Notes under the pieces: model-generated
Databases searched by the model: none
What the model was told of the DNA's origin: nothing
The model's input: the letters and a program-made list of their open reading frames with translations, nothing else
Program-made: the position numbers and the translations under genes
Source: Solimonas variicoloris DSM 15731
Lineage (GTDB): Bacteria; Pseudomonadota; Gammaproteobacteria; Nevskiales; Nevskiaceae
Assembly (NCBI RefSeq): GCF_000382285.1
Contig: NZ_KB907931.1
Location: 1-64,000, forward strand
Direction of reading: 5' to 3'
Length of the DNA: 64,000 bases
Shown: positions 12,625 to 22,790 of the stretch, piece by piece
How positions within the stretch are numbered: position 1 is the first letter of the stretch
Layout of the letters: the number at the start of each line of letters is the position of its first letter

Positions 12625-13310
12625 GTCGCGTCTCCGGTCACGGTCGGCGGCAGCGCCCGGCGCAGCAGCTCCGGGTGGGCAGTCAGGTGCGAGCGGCCGG
12701 CGACGATGTCGCCGCAGACCACGACCGGGCCGGCCTCGTAATAGCGGCCCCAGTCGGCGCGGGCCGCTTCCGGCAGGCGCTCGATCGGTGCCGGCGCCAG
12801 CGCGACCAGATCGATGCCGAGCCGCGAGAAGCCGTTGATGAGCTGGGCGTTGCCGGTGAAGCACAGCCAGCGGTAACCCATCGTCTGCAGCAGCATGCCG
12901 AGCTGCACGATCAGCACGCGCAGCGCGCCCGGATGGCGGCCGGCGAGATTGCCGACTTCGACGATCTGATGCCGCGCGATCTCGACCTCGCGGCGCTCGC
13001 CGATCGCCTGCTCGATCGGCTGGTCGAGATAGGTTTCGAGGAACAGCGGCCCGCTCGCCGCGTCGCGCAGGCCGAACGCGGCGAGCGGACGCTCGTCGTG
13101 TCCGAGCAGCGCGTACAGGCGCGGCAGGAAGCTGCGGATGCGGGCGCCGTAGGCGCTGGCGTAGCGCTCGGCGATGAAGGCTTCGAGCGTGCGCCGCGTA
13201 TCGGCGGCCTCGGCCTCGATCAGGCGGTACGGGGCGGCGGACGCATCGGCGCGGCGCGCGGGCAGGGCTGGCATGTCGGCAGGGGGCTGTAAGGCGAGGC
13301 GAGCAGTCAT
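12621..13310 (-). CDS. Thermostable-hemolysin-family (GNAT-like) protein
   Basis: This 229-residue protein matches the family named after the Vibrio thermostable (delta-VPH) hemolysin. Its core (ARIRSFLPRLYALLG, IVEVGNLAGRHPGALR, GYRWLCFTGN) looks like an acyltransferase of the GNAT/autoinducer-synthase type rather than a pore-former, and there is no signal peptide. In this operon it could transfer the acyl group activated by the following ligase to an amine or other acceptor; that is inference. It is the promoter-proximal gene, with a ribosome site AAGGGAG just upstream of the ATG. The 209-bp gap to the next gene must hold the promoter. Confidence 0.83.
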   Translation of the reverse strand: MTARLALQPPADMPALPARRADASAAPYRLIEAEAADTRRTLEAFIAERYASAYGARIRSFLPRLYALLGHDERPLAAFGLRDAASGPLFLETYLDQPIEQAIGERREVEIARHQIVEVGNLAGRHPGALRVLIVQLGMLLQTMGYRWLCFTGNAQLINGFSRLGIDLVALAPAPIERLPEAARADWGRYYEAGPVVVCGDIVAGRSHLTAHPELLRRALPPTVTGDAT

Positions 13311-13519
13311 CCGGGACTCCCTTGGCCCCTCGGTGAAGGGCCTACGCCGGATTGCCGTGCAGCCGCGATGCCAAGCCGCGCCCGGCTCGCTCGGGCGCCG
13401 TCAAGAATCTGATTGAAAAGAGATTTAGGAAGCGGCTACGGCCGCGGTCGGCAGCGCGCCGCGGCTGCATCCGGCTGCAGGCCTGCAGCTTCTGTCTGCA
13501 AGAATTTGCAGGGTTTGCG

Positions 13520-14005
13520 TCAGCAGGGCGGCAGGCCGCGGCCGTGATGCCAGCGGCCGGCGTCGTCGAGCCAGCCGATCACGGCGACGCCTTCGCCGGC
13601 CAGGCAGGCGTCGACATAGCCGATCGCGCCGGGCGTCTCGGCGACGAAGCGCAGCATCGCCTCGCTGGACGCGACCACGTACGGCGGCCGCACGCCGCGG
13701 AAGTACTGCTCGTTCCAGTAGCTCTCCAGCGCCGCCGCATCCATGCCGAGCACGGCGCGCGAGAACGCCAGGCGCAGCGGATGGTCGGCGGCGAGATTGA
13801 CCGGCTGGATGCGCGAGCCGTCCGGCCAGTACTGGCGCTTGCGCTGGTAGATCAGCGCCAGCGTGTCCAGGTCCAGTCGCGCTTCGGCCCGCGCCGGCGC
13901 GGCGATCACGGCGATCGCGCCCTCGGCGCGGGCCGCCGCCCACGGCAGCGCCGCGAGCAGCAGCGCGAGCAGCGCGCGCCGCAGGCCCTCGCGCAGCCCC
14001 GGCAT
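13520..14005 (-). CDS. Small PstS-like periplasmic binding protein
   Basis: This 161-residue protein has a signal peptide (LLALLLAALPWAAARA) and a compact PBP-like domain. Features include LALIYQRKRQYWPDG near the start and an SSEAMLRFVAETPGAIGYVD segment typical of the phosphate-binding PstS-like superfamily. At this length it is about half a normal PstS. The start shares one base with the stop of the porin gene (TGATG), so the two form an operon. It may present an anion to the barrel or to the nearby sensor kinase; no ABC permease genes are adjacent, so ordinary ABC uptake is unlikely from this locus. Confidence 0.82.
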   Translation of the reverse strand: MPGLREGLRRALLALLLAALPWAAARAEGAIAVIAAPARAEARLDLDTLALIYQRKRQYWPDGSRIQPVNLAADHPLRLAFSRAVLGMDAAALESYWNEQYFRGVRPPYVVASSEAMLRFVAETPGAIGYVDACLAGEGVAVIGWLDDAGRWHHGRGLPPC

Positions 14006-15063
14006 CAGAACAGCACCGCCAGCGAACCGAGCCAGCCTTCCGGCTCGCCGACGCCGTTGTCGGTGGCGAAGCGGTACTCGAGCTTGGCGACCCAGCCGGG
14101 CTGGAAGCGCCAGGCGAGGCCGCCGATGTAGAGGTGCAGACCCTCGCCGGCACCGGTCGGATCGAACGATTCGTAGCGCGCCACGCCGTACAGCTGCCGC
14201 ACGATCGGCGCGACCGCCTGCAGATAGGCGCCGCGCTCGTCGGCGCTGGAGTCGCCGCGCACGCGCACGCGGTAGGCCCATTCGCCGCTCAGCTCCCAGC
14301 CGGCGTGCTGCCAGAGGAAGTCGACCGCGTACAGCGTGCGGTGCTCGCCGTCCTCGTGCTTCTGCTCGAACTCGACCAGCGAGGCGCCGAGCTGCAGGCC
14401 GTTGCCGAGGTCGTAGTCGAGGCGCAGGCCGTAGGCTTCCTTGAACGGATCGCTGTCGTCCTCGGGCAGCAGCTCCTCGCCGGGCGAGGCGTAGACCGCC
14501 CATTCCAGCGCGCGGCCGCCGACCGGCAGCACGCCGTGCAGCATCGCGCCGGTGGCGTTGGTCGGGAAGGTGCTCTCGGTGATCAGCGGTCGCGACGTCG
14601 TCCAGGTCAGCGGCGCGGCGTGAATCACGTTCCAGCGGCCGATCGGCGTCAGGAACTTGCCGACGCGCAGCTGCAGCGCGTCGCTCCAGGCGTAGTCGAG
14701 GTGCAGGCGCTCCAGCACCAGTTCGGTCTCGTTGTCGGCGCCGAAGGCGTCGGCATTGACCGTCAGCAGATTCTCCAGCTCGATCTCGCTGAAGAAGCTC
14801 CAGTGGCGGCCGTCCTCCCAGGACAGCAGCAGGCTCAGGTTGCGCAGGCTGGCGGCCGGATTCTCGCCGAGATAGTCGGCGGCCTCGGCATTGGCGTAGC
14901 CGCCGAGCGTGACGCCGCTGTCGCCGAGCGTGTAGCCGTGGCGGTCGGCGACCGGCGCGATCGAACTGTCGACCCCGGCCGGCGCCTGCGCGCGCGCCGC
15001 GCCGGCGGCCGCCAGCGCCGCGGCGAGCAGCAGGCCGCGCGCAATGCGTAGATGCGATGTCAT
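14005..15063 (-). CDS. Porin-like outer-membrane beta-barrel protein
   Basis: This 352-residue protein has a signal peptide ending ARAQA and alternating amphipathic strands throughout. It includes GKFLTPIGRWN, a motif common in phosphate-selective-porin and carbohydrate-porin relatives, and a C-terminal aromatic Phe (SLAVLF) as outer-membrane barrels need for assembly. It probably lets a solute through the outer membrane; the substrate is not evident. It is the first gene of a two-gene unit with the PstS-like protein. The two lie head to head with a sensor kinase/sigma-54 activator pair, which may control them. Confidence 0.8.
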   Translation of the reverse strand: MTSHLRIARGLLLAAALAAAGAARAQAPAGVDSSIAPVADRHGYTLGDSGVTLGGYANAEAADYLGENPAASLRNLSLLLSWEDGRHWSFFSEIELENLLTVNADAFGADNETELVLERLHLDYAWSDALQLRVGKFLTPIGRWNVIHAAPLTWTTSRPLITESTFPTNATGAMLHGVLPVGGRALEWAVYASPGEELLPEDDSDPFKEAYGLRLDYDLGNGLQLGASLVEFEQKHEDGEHRTLYAVDFLWQHAGWELSGEWAYRVRVRGDSSADERGAYLQAVAPIVRQLYGVARYESFDPTGAGEGLHLYIGGLAWRFQPGWVAKLEYRFATDNGVGEPEGWLGSLAVLF

Positions 15064-15130
15064 GCCGGCAGATTTCCCCGAACGCGGCAAATGCGAATAA
15101 TGGCGCGCATTCTTGCATCGAATCCGCCGC

Positions 15131-16884
15131 GTGACGATCCGCAGCATCCTGCTTTCCGCCTTTCTCGCCGTCGGCCTGCTGCCGGCCGTCGTGCTGACCG
15201 CCCTGTCGTTCACGCGCACGCAGGCGGCGATGCGCGCCGAGATCGAGCAGAGCCTGTCGACGCAGGCCGCCGCCGCCGCGTCCGACCTCGACAAGCAGGT
15301 TTTCGAGCGCCTGCAGAACGCGGTGACCTGGGCACACCTCGAAGTGATGCAGGATCTGCACGTCGGCGACATCGACAAGCGCCTGTCGGCGTTCCTGTCG
15401 GAGATGAAGCTGCGCTACGGCGGCGTCTACGTCGATCTCCACGCGATCGACGCGCAGCACCGCATCGTCGCCAGCAGCCGCGCCGCGGCGATCGGCCAGA
15501 CGCTGACGCTGGCGCCGGCCTGGCAGCTCGCCGAGCTGCCGGGCGACCTCGTCACCGTCGAAGCGCCGCGGCGCCTCGATGACGGCACCGAGGTGCTGAC
15601 GATGCGCCTGCCGATCGCCTCGCAGTTCACCGACGGCGATCTCGGCCAGCTGGTGCTGGTCATCGACTGGGCGCAGGCGGCGCGCGAGCTCGACGCCGGC
15701 GCGCGCGAGCAGCGTGCGGTCGCCGTCGTCGATCGCGACGGCCGCATCGTCGCCGTCTCGCAGAACCTGCGCGCGCGCGTCGCCGCCGGCGTCACGCGCG
15801 TCGGCCAGGACTGGCTGGCGGCGCGGCGCAGCATCGCCACCGAGCGCGACGGCGCGCCGCTGGGCGCCGGCAAGGTCATCGTCAGCGCCGTCGCCGCGCC
15901 CGGCCACGGCCCGTTCGGCGGCTTCGGCTGGACCACGCTGGTGCTCGAATCGAGCGACGCGGCGCTGGCACCGGTGCGGCGCATGGCGCTGAGCTTCCTC
16001 GGCCTGCTGGCCTTCGCCGCGGCGGGCATTGTCGTGCTCGCCTTCGCGGTGTCGGGCCGCATTGCGCGGCCGATCGTGGCGCTGACCGACTACGTGCGCA
16101 GCTTCATGCGCAAGCAGCAGCCGGTGCCGCCGCCGCCGGCGTCCGGCGAGGTCGGCGAGCTGACGCGCGCCTTCACGCAGATGGTCGACGATCTCGACGC
16201 CTCGCGGCAGACGCTGGTGCGCGCCTCGCAGCTCGCCGCGATCGGCGAGTTCGCGGCGATGATGGCGCACGAGATCCGCACGCCGCTCGGCATCCTGCGC
16301 TCGTCGGCGCAGATGCTGGAGCGCGACGCCGGCGTCAGCGGCGAATCGCGCGAGCTGATCGGCTTCATCGACACCGAGACGCAGCGCCTCAACCGCCTGG
16401 TCACCAATCTGCTCGACCGCGCCCGCGTGCGCGAGCCGCAGCGTTCGCCGGAGAATCTCGATGCGCTGGTCGGCCGCTGTCTGGCGATGCTCGGCGCGCA
16501 GGCGGCGCGGCAGGGCGTGACGATCGAGCAGATTCCGGCGCTCGATCCGGTCGCCGACGTCGACGCCGAGCAGATGACGCAGGTGCTGCTGAACCTGCTG
16601 CTCAACGCCCTGCACATCCTGCCGCAGGGCGGGCGCATCCGCGTCACCGTCGGCGGCGACGCCGACACGGCGACGATCGAGGTCGCCGATAATGGTCCGG
16701 GCATCGCCGCCGCCGACCGGCAGCGCCTGTTCGAGCCGTTCGTCTACCGCCGCGAGGGAGGACTGGGATTGGGCCTGGCCATCGTCAAGCAGATCGTCAA
16801 CGCACACGGCGGCGAGATCGTCGTCGACGCCGCCGACCTCGGCGGCGCCAGCTTCCGCATCCGCCTGCCGCGCCGGGCCGCGCC

Positions 16885-16888
<4 letters not shown>
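15131..16888 (+). CDS. Membrane-bound sensor histidine kinase
   Basis: This 585-residue kinase has a first membrane helix (SILLSAFLAVGLLPAVVL), a periplasmic sensor domain of roughly 250 residues, a second helix (FLGLLAFAAAGIVVLAF) and a HAMP linker. The HisKA box is MAHEIRTPLG with the phospho-acceptor His. The ATPase domain has its N box near LLNALHILPQGG, then DNGPGI and GLGLGLAIV. The GTG at 15131 was chosen; a TTG at 15113 in frame is possible and neither has a strong ribosome site. Its stop overlaps the start of the response regulator (GTGA). The signal could be the solute handled by the divergent porin and binding protein. Confidence 0.92.
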
Positions 16889-18237
<1,349 letters not shown>

Positions 18238-18439
18238 CGCGCGCGCGCCGCGGCTGCGGCCGAACGTTCGCTCGTCCGGGCGGTCCAAGTCCCGGCGACC
18301 GCGGTCCGGCGGGCTGCCGGCGCGGCGACGCGCCGCGTAAGCTAGCCGGGCGGGGCCCGCGCCAAGCCGGTCCCGATCGCGTTCCCGAATCCGTTTCCCA
18401 ACGAACTTCTCCTTGGCGAGAAAAACTGGAGTGTTTCGC

Positions 18440-19093
18440 ATGAAGCTGCGCGCGTTCTGGGCCGCTGGCGCCCTGCTGTCCTCCCTGCTGCTCGGCGTGC
18501 AGGCGCCGGCACTCGCCGCGCCGGCCGGACTCAAGGCCGGCGAGGACTACGTGCTGATCGCCAACGGCGCGCCGCTCGATCCGCAGCCCGGCAAGGTCGA
18601 GGTCGTCGAGGCCTTCAACTACGCCTGCCCGGCCTGCGCCGCGTTCAATGCGCCGTTCCAGGAGTGGAAGAAGAAGCTGCCGGCCGACGTCAACGTGGTC
18701 TACGCGCCGCTCGATTTCCGCGCCGACTTCGTGCAGTACGCGCGCGCCTATTACGCGGCGGCGACGCTGGGCCTGGTCGACAAGACGCACGACGCGGTCT
18801 ACGCCGCGATTCACGACAAGCACACGCTGCCCGGCGAGGGCCAGAAGCCCGACGAAGGCAGGATCGCAGCGTTCTATGCCGGCTACGGCGCCGATCCGGC
18901 GGTGTTCCGCGCGACGATGGACAGCTTCACCGTCAACGCGCGCATCACCAAGGCGCGCCAGTTCGCGCAGCAGAGCCAGGTGCGGTCGACGCCGTCGCTG
19001 ATCATCAACGGCCGCTACCTCGTCAAGGGCAAGACCTGGGAAGACCTGCTGCGCCACGCCGACCAGCTGATCGCCGAGGAACGCCGCCGCTGA
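18440..19093 (+). CDS. dsbA: Thiol:disulfide interchange protein, DsbA family
   Basis: This 217-residue periplasmic oxidoreductase has a signal peptide (MKLRAFWAAGALLSSLLL, cleavage near ALAAPA) and a thioredoxin fold with the active site CPAC in NYACPACAAFN, plus the cis-Pro loop STPSLI. It should introduce disulfides into exported proteins. The usual DsbA motif is CPHC; CPAC would alter the redox potential. The ATG at 18440 was chosen because the signal peptide begins there and ggag lies 9 nt upstream. No dsbB is adjacent. The 200 bp before it, after the regulator gene, show only its presumed promoter. Confidence 0.9.
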   Translation: MKLRAFWAAGALLSSLLLGVQAPALAAPAGLKAGEDYVLIANGAPLDPQPGKVEVVEAFNYACPACAAFNAPFQEWKKKLPADVNVVYAPLDFRADFVQYARAYYAAATLGLVDKTHDAVYAAIHDKHTLPGEGQKPDEGRIAAFYAGYGADPAVFRATMDSFTVNARITKARQFAQQSQVRSTPSLIINGRYLVKGKTWEDLLRHADQLIAEERRR

Positions 19094-19150
19094 GGCCGCG
19101 GCGCGCCGTCGCCGCCGACGTGTCTAAAGAAGGTCTGAATAAGCGCTGTT

Positions 19151-19250
19151 CCGTCATCGCGAGGAGCCGCAGGCGACGGCCATCCGGCGATGCATGAAAC
19201 CCGTGGTGTCCCTGCATCGCCGCGGCCGCTGCGCGGCCTCGCGATGACGG
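19151..19250. repeat. 100-bp intergenic element with inverted ends
   Basis: The element begins ccgtcatcgcgagg (19151-19164) and ends with the exact reverse complement cctcgcgatgacgg (19237-19250). A second nested inverted repeat (cgatgca at 19188-19194, tgcatcg at 19213-19219) lies inside. The transcript could fold into a long stem. Related sequence is found at 56980-57018 (same 39-nt register, about two thirds identical) and partly near 8150. It sits between the convergent dsbA and MaoC-like genes and could serve as a terminator or REP-like element. Confidence 0.7.
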
Positions 19251-19266
19251 GGCTTTCAGACCTCTC

Positions 19267-19797
19267 CTAGCGGAACACCAGCACGAACAGGTCGGCGGTG
19301 ACGGCGACCGCGTCGGTCGCGCCGGCGTCGTCGGCGACTTCGAGCGCGACGCTGGTCGTCACCAGATTGCGGCCGTCGCCGAGCGGCGCGACGCCGGCCA
19401 GCCGTGCGCGCACGCGCACGCGGCTGCCGGCCCGCACCGGTGCGCGGAAGCGCACGTTGTTGAGGCCGGTGTTGATGACGCCGGCGGCGTCTTCCGGCAC
19501 GCCGGCCAGCTCGTCGAGCAGGCGCGCCAGCAGCGCCAGCAGCAGGAAGCCGTGCGCGACCGTGCCGCCGTAGGGGCTCTCGCGGCGGCTGCGCTCGACG
19601 TCGACGTGCATCCACTGGCGGTCGCCGGTGCAGCCGGCGAAGGCGTCGATCTGCTCCTGCGTGACGATGACCGGCACGCCGACGCCGAGCTCGCGGCCGA
19701 CCAGCTGCGTCAGCTGTGCGCAGGACAGCGTGCTCAGCACGCCGAGCGAAGGTGTCGCCGGCGTTGACGTCGTGTCTGGAGTGCGTTCGAGCAGCAT
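19267..19797 (-). CDS. MaoC-like (R)-hydratase/dehydratase
   Basis: This 176-residue hot-dog-fold protein has the MaoC hydratase signature FAGCTGDRQWMHVD, with the catalytic Asp and His, and TVAHGFLLLALLARL in the hot-dog helix. Such enzymes hydrate enoyl-CoA to (R)-3-hydroxyacyl-CoA in lipid metabolism or PHA supply. The N-terminal 25 residues are Thr/Pro-rich and weakly conserved, so translation may start later. It stands alone; the next gene upstream on the same strand, an unrelated lipoprotein, ends 44 bp away. Confidence 0.88.
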   Translation of the reverse strand: MLLERTPDTTSTPATPSLGVLSTLSCAQLTQLVGRELGVGVPVIVTQEQIDAFAGCTGDRQWMHVDVERSRRESPYGGTVAHGFLLLALLARLLDELAGVPEDAAGVINTGLNNVRFRAPVRAGSRVRVRARLAGVAPLGDGRNLVTTSVALEVADDAGATDAVAVTADLFVLVFR

Positions 19798-19841
19798 GGA
19801 CGGCTTTGTCCTGTCGGTGGCCGGTCGGCTATCGCCCGGCC

Positions 19842-22571
19842 TCAGTGGATCGGGCCCAGCACATAGATCTGCTGGGTGCGGTCACGCTGCAGACGCGCGG
19901 CGTTGCGCGTGCTGGCGAAGACGATGTCGCCGCCGGCGGTCGCCGGCCAGGTGTTGAGGCCGCGCGCGAGCAGCAGCTGGCCGCCGTCCCAGCCGCCGCT
20001 GCCGTGGACCGCGGTCATCACGCGCCAGCGCCAGTCGGCGGCGCGCGAGTCGGTCCATACGGCGCGCACGCGGCCGTCGCCGTCGCGGCCGAGGCGCGGA
20101 TACTGGCTCATCGCCGCGGCGTTCTCGGCGAGCGTGACGGCGGTTTCGAAATTCGCGCCGCCGTCGCCCGAGCGCGCCGCCTGCACCGCGAGGTTGGCGC
20201 CGGACGAGGACAGCGCCTTGCGGTCCCAGGCGACGAACAGCGCGCCGTCGCCGGCGTAGACGAGCGCCGGATGGCGGTCCGCCTGCTGCGTGTCGCCGAT
20301 CATTTGCAGCGCGCTCCAGCCGGCGTCGCCGGCGCCGCGCGTGCGCACCGCGATCTGCCAGTCGTCGGGATTGGTACCGTTGCCGCTGCCGGTCGTGCCG
20401 GTCCACAGCGGATCGGCATCGTGGCGGTTGTCCTGCCAGGCGATGGCGATGCGACCGTCGTCGCGCACCGCGAGTGCTGGCCACACCGATGCCGGCCAGC
20501 GCGCGGCGCGGGCATCGAGGGCGCTGCCGGCGTCGAGCGTCTTGCCGTCGCCCGAGAGGTTCTGCGGCGCGGCGTCGCGGCCGAGCACCTGCAGCATCAC
20601 GTCGAACGGCGTGCCGGGCGCGATCTCCTGCCAGGCGACGACCGGCAGGCCGTCCGGCAGCACGGCGACGACCGGCCGCTCGGCGCGGCCGTCGAACGCG
20701 CGCACGGTCTCGATCGCGCTCCAGCTGGCGCCGCCGTCCAGCGAGCGGCGCAGGCGGATCTGCGGGCGGCGCGGCAGCTGGCCGTCGGCTTCGTCCTGCC
20801 AGACCACGAACACGGCGGCGCCGCGCGCGGCGACGCGCGGGAAGCGCGCGCTCTTCGAATCGCCGCTGAGCACGCGTGGCGCGTCGCGCCATTCGCCGTC
20901 GCCGCCGCGCGCGCGGTAGACGATGCGCGTCGCGCCCGGCTCGTGCGTTTCCAGCACCAGATGCGCGGTGCCGTCGGCGCTGCGCGCGAGATCCGGGAAG
21001 CCGGCATAGCGGCCGCGCGCGCCGGCGACGCGCCGCGCGCCGTCGTCGCCGCCGAGGTCGGCCGGCACCGCGATCTCGGCCTGCGCCTCGACTGGGCCCG
21101 GCGCGACGAACACCGGCGAGGCGATCGCGCGCAGCTGGTCGAACAGCTTCAGCGACGCGGTCAGCGCCGCCGGGTCGGTCAGATTGCTGGTGTCGATGCC
21201 GGCCGACAGGCCGAAGCCGCGCACCTCGGCGCGATACCACTGCGGCGCGTCGCCGGCCGGCACGTCGAAGGTCCAGCTCTGATCGTTCTGCGTCGCCTTC
21301 AGCGACTGCAGCGGCCCGGCGCTGCGGCCCGGGCTGGCGTACAGCAGCACGGTGTCGCCGAGGCCGTTCTGCACGCGCACGCGCAGGCGGAGCGCGGTGC
21401 CGGCCGCGGCGCTGATCTCGTCGCCGGCGATCGCCTCGTAGACGCCGTCGCCGTCGGCGTCGGCATCGAGCGTGACGATCGGCGCGCGCGCGTCCGGGGT
21501 GATGCGCACGCGGCCGTCGCGCAGCGCGTCGAGCACGCCGCGTTCGCTGGCGTCGGCGACGAAGGCCTGGGTGCGCGGACTGCCGGGGCCGGCGATCAGC
21601 CACAGCTCGACGAAATGGTTGTCGCTGGCGCCGGCGACGCCGAAGCGGAAGCCGGCGTTCCAGCGATTCTCGCAGTAGTCGAGCTCGGCGTCGGGGTTGC
21701 TGGCGCGGTTCCAGGCCTCGACCAGATCGACGCCCTGCGCGTTGGCGCGCACGTTCGGCGTGCCGTCGTTGTTGGTCTCGCCGTCGTCCGGATGCGCGGT
21801 GACCCAGGCCGCGTCCTGGCTGTGCGCGTCCCAGATCGACTGCTGCAGGTTGACGAAGTCCGGCGCGCCCGGTGGATTGGCACCCTGCACGATGGTGTCG
21901 ACGGCGCCGTGCACGGTCGCGTGCGGGCTGCCGTTGGCTTCTTCGCCCGGGATCAGCAGCAGCGCGTCCGAGCGCCACAGCGGGTCGTAGTGCTGGTCGT
22001 AGGTGCGGTGGTCGGTCAGCATCAGGAAGTCGAGCCCGACGCGTTCGGCCTGGCCGATCTGCGCGCTGACCGGATTGTTGCCGGGCAGGCTCTGGCTGAT
22101 CTGCCGCGGCAGGCTGCCGTCCGACGAGTGATCGTCGTGCACGTGCAGGTCGCCCTGCAGCCAGCTGCCGGCCGGCGCCGCCGCTTCGGCGGCGACGAAG
22201 CGGGCGACGACCGAGCGCGCCCGATCCATCGTCAGCGTGCACGCGTCGCTGCCGCCGCAGTCGCCGCTCCAGCCGGCGAAGCGCTGGTTGCCGGCCGGTG
22301 TCGCCAGCAGCGTGACGACGCGGCCGGCGGCATAGACCGCCGAACAGGTGGCGCGGCAGTCGGCGATGCCGGACGGCATCGACTCGACGTCGCCGTCGCC
22401 CTGCACGGCGAGGCTCAAGCGCGCCTCCGTCGTCGGTGGCGGATGGCTGTCATCGTCGTGACCGCCGCCTGACCCGCCGCAGGCGACGAGCAGCAGCAGG
22501 AAGAGGGAAGTGAGCGGCCGTGCCCACGTGTGAGCGGGCCGCAGCGTGGCGGCCGTGTTGGAACTGCGCAT
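19842..22571 (-). CDS. Large lipoprotein with PHP-type and beta-propeller-like regions
   Basis: This 909-residue protein has a lipoprotein signal (LFLLLLVACGG) followed by a Gly/Asp linker. Residues about 50-130 form an InlB-like beta repeat (AGWSGDCGGSDACTLTM). Residues about 140-370 resemble a PHP-domain metallohydrolase, with GDLHVHDDHSSDGS, DFLMLTDHRT and TAHPDDGE supplying His/Asp ligands. The second half has repeated SxDGGxxW-like Asp-box segments (SLDGGASWSA, SGDGGANFE), as in sialidase-like propellers. It probably sits on the outer membrane or in the periplasm and could hydrolyse a phosphate or phosphonate ester. Function is not established; domain limits are approximate. Confidence 0.8.
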   Translation of the reverse strand: MRSSNTAATLRPAHTWARPLTSLFLLLLVACGGSGGGHDDDSHPPPTTEARLSLAVQGDGDVESMPSGIADCRATCSAVYAAGRVVTLLATPAGNQRFAGWSGDCGGSDACTLTMDRARSVVARFVAAEAAAPAGSWLQGDLHVHDDHSSDGSLPRQISQSLPGNNPVSAQIGQAERVGLDFLMLTDHRTYDQHYDPLWRSDALLLIPGEEANGSPHATVHGAVDTIVQGANPPGAPDFVNLQQSIWDAHSQDAAWVTAHPDDGETNNDGTPNVRANAQGVDLVEAWNRASNPDAELDYCENRWNAGFRFGVAGASDNHFVELWLIAGPGSPRTQAFVADASERGVLDALRDGRVRITPDARAPIVTLDADADGDGVYEAIAGDEISAAAGTALRLRVRVQNGLGDTVLLYASPGRSAGPLQSLKATQNDQSWTFDVPAGDAPQWYRAEVRGFGLSAGIDTSNLTDPAALTASLKLFDQLRAIASPVFVAPGPVEAQAEIAVPADLGGDDGARRVAGARGRYAGFPDLARSADGTAHLVLETHEPGATRIVYRARGGDGEWRDAPRVLSGDSKSARFPRVAARGAAVFVVWQDEADGQLPRRPQIRLRRSLDGGASWSAIETVRAFDGRAERPVVAVLPDGLPVVAWQEIAPGTPFDVMLQVLGRDAAPQNLSGDGKTLDAGSALDARAARWPASVWPALAVRDDGRIAIAWQDNRHDADPLWTGTTGSGNGTNPDDWQIAVRTRGAGDAGWSALQMIGDTQQADRHPALVYAGDGALFVAWDRKALSSSGANLAVQAARSGDGGANFETAVTLAENAAAMSQYPRLGRDGDGRVRAVWTDSRAADWRWRVMTAVHGSGGWDGGQLLLARGLNTWPATAGGDIVFASTRNAARLQRDRTQQIYVLGPIH

Positions 22572-22790
22572 GATGCCCGGACCCCGGAGTGCGGCGAACG
22601 CGTGCGTCCGCGGCGCGGCAGCGCAGCGGCGGACGGTCGGGCGACGCTAGCGGCGATCGAAGTCACTTTTGTGACGAGGCGGGCATGCGCCGGGTCGGCG
22701 CGGCGGACGGATGCCGCAAAGCCTGCGCCGACGCGCTTCGCGCGGCGTATGGGAAATTTGGCCCAAGGGTCTGCCTCGGGCCGCGCCGCC

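Noticed and set aside
15100-15117. Sigma-54-like TGGCGC...TTGCA on the + strand before the kinase gene
   Set aside because: The GG and GC pairs are 11 rather than 10 bases apart, and the kinase gene would then start at or before the transcript start.
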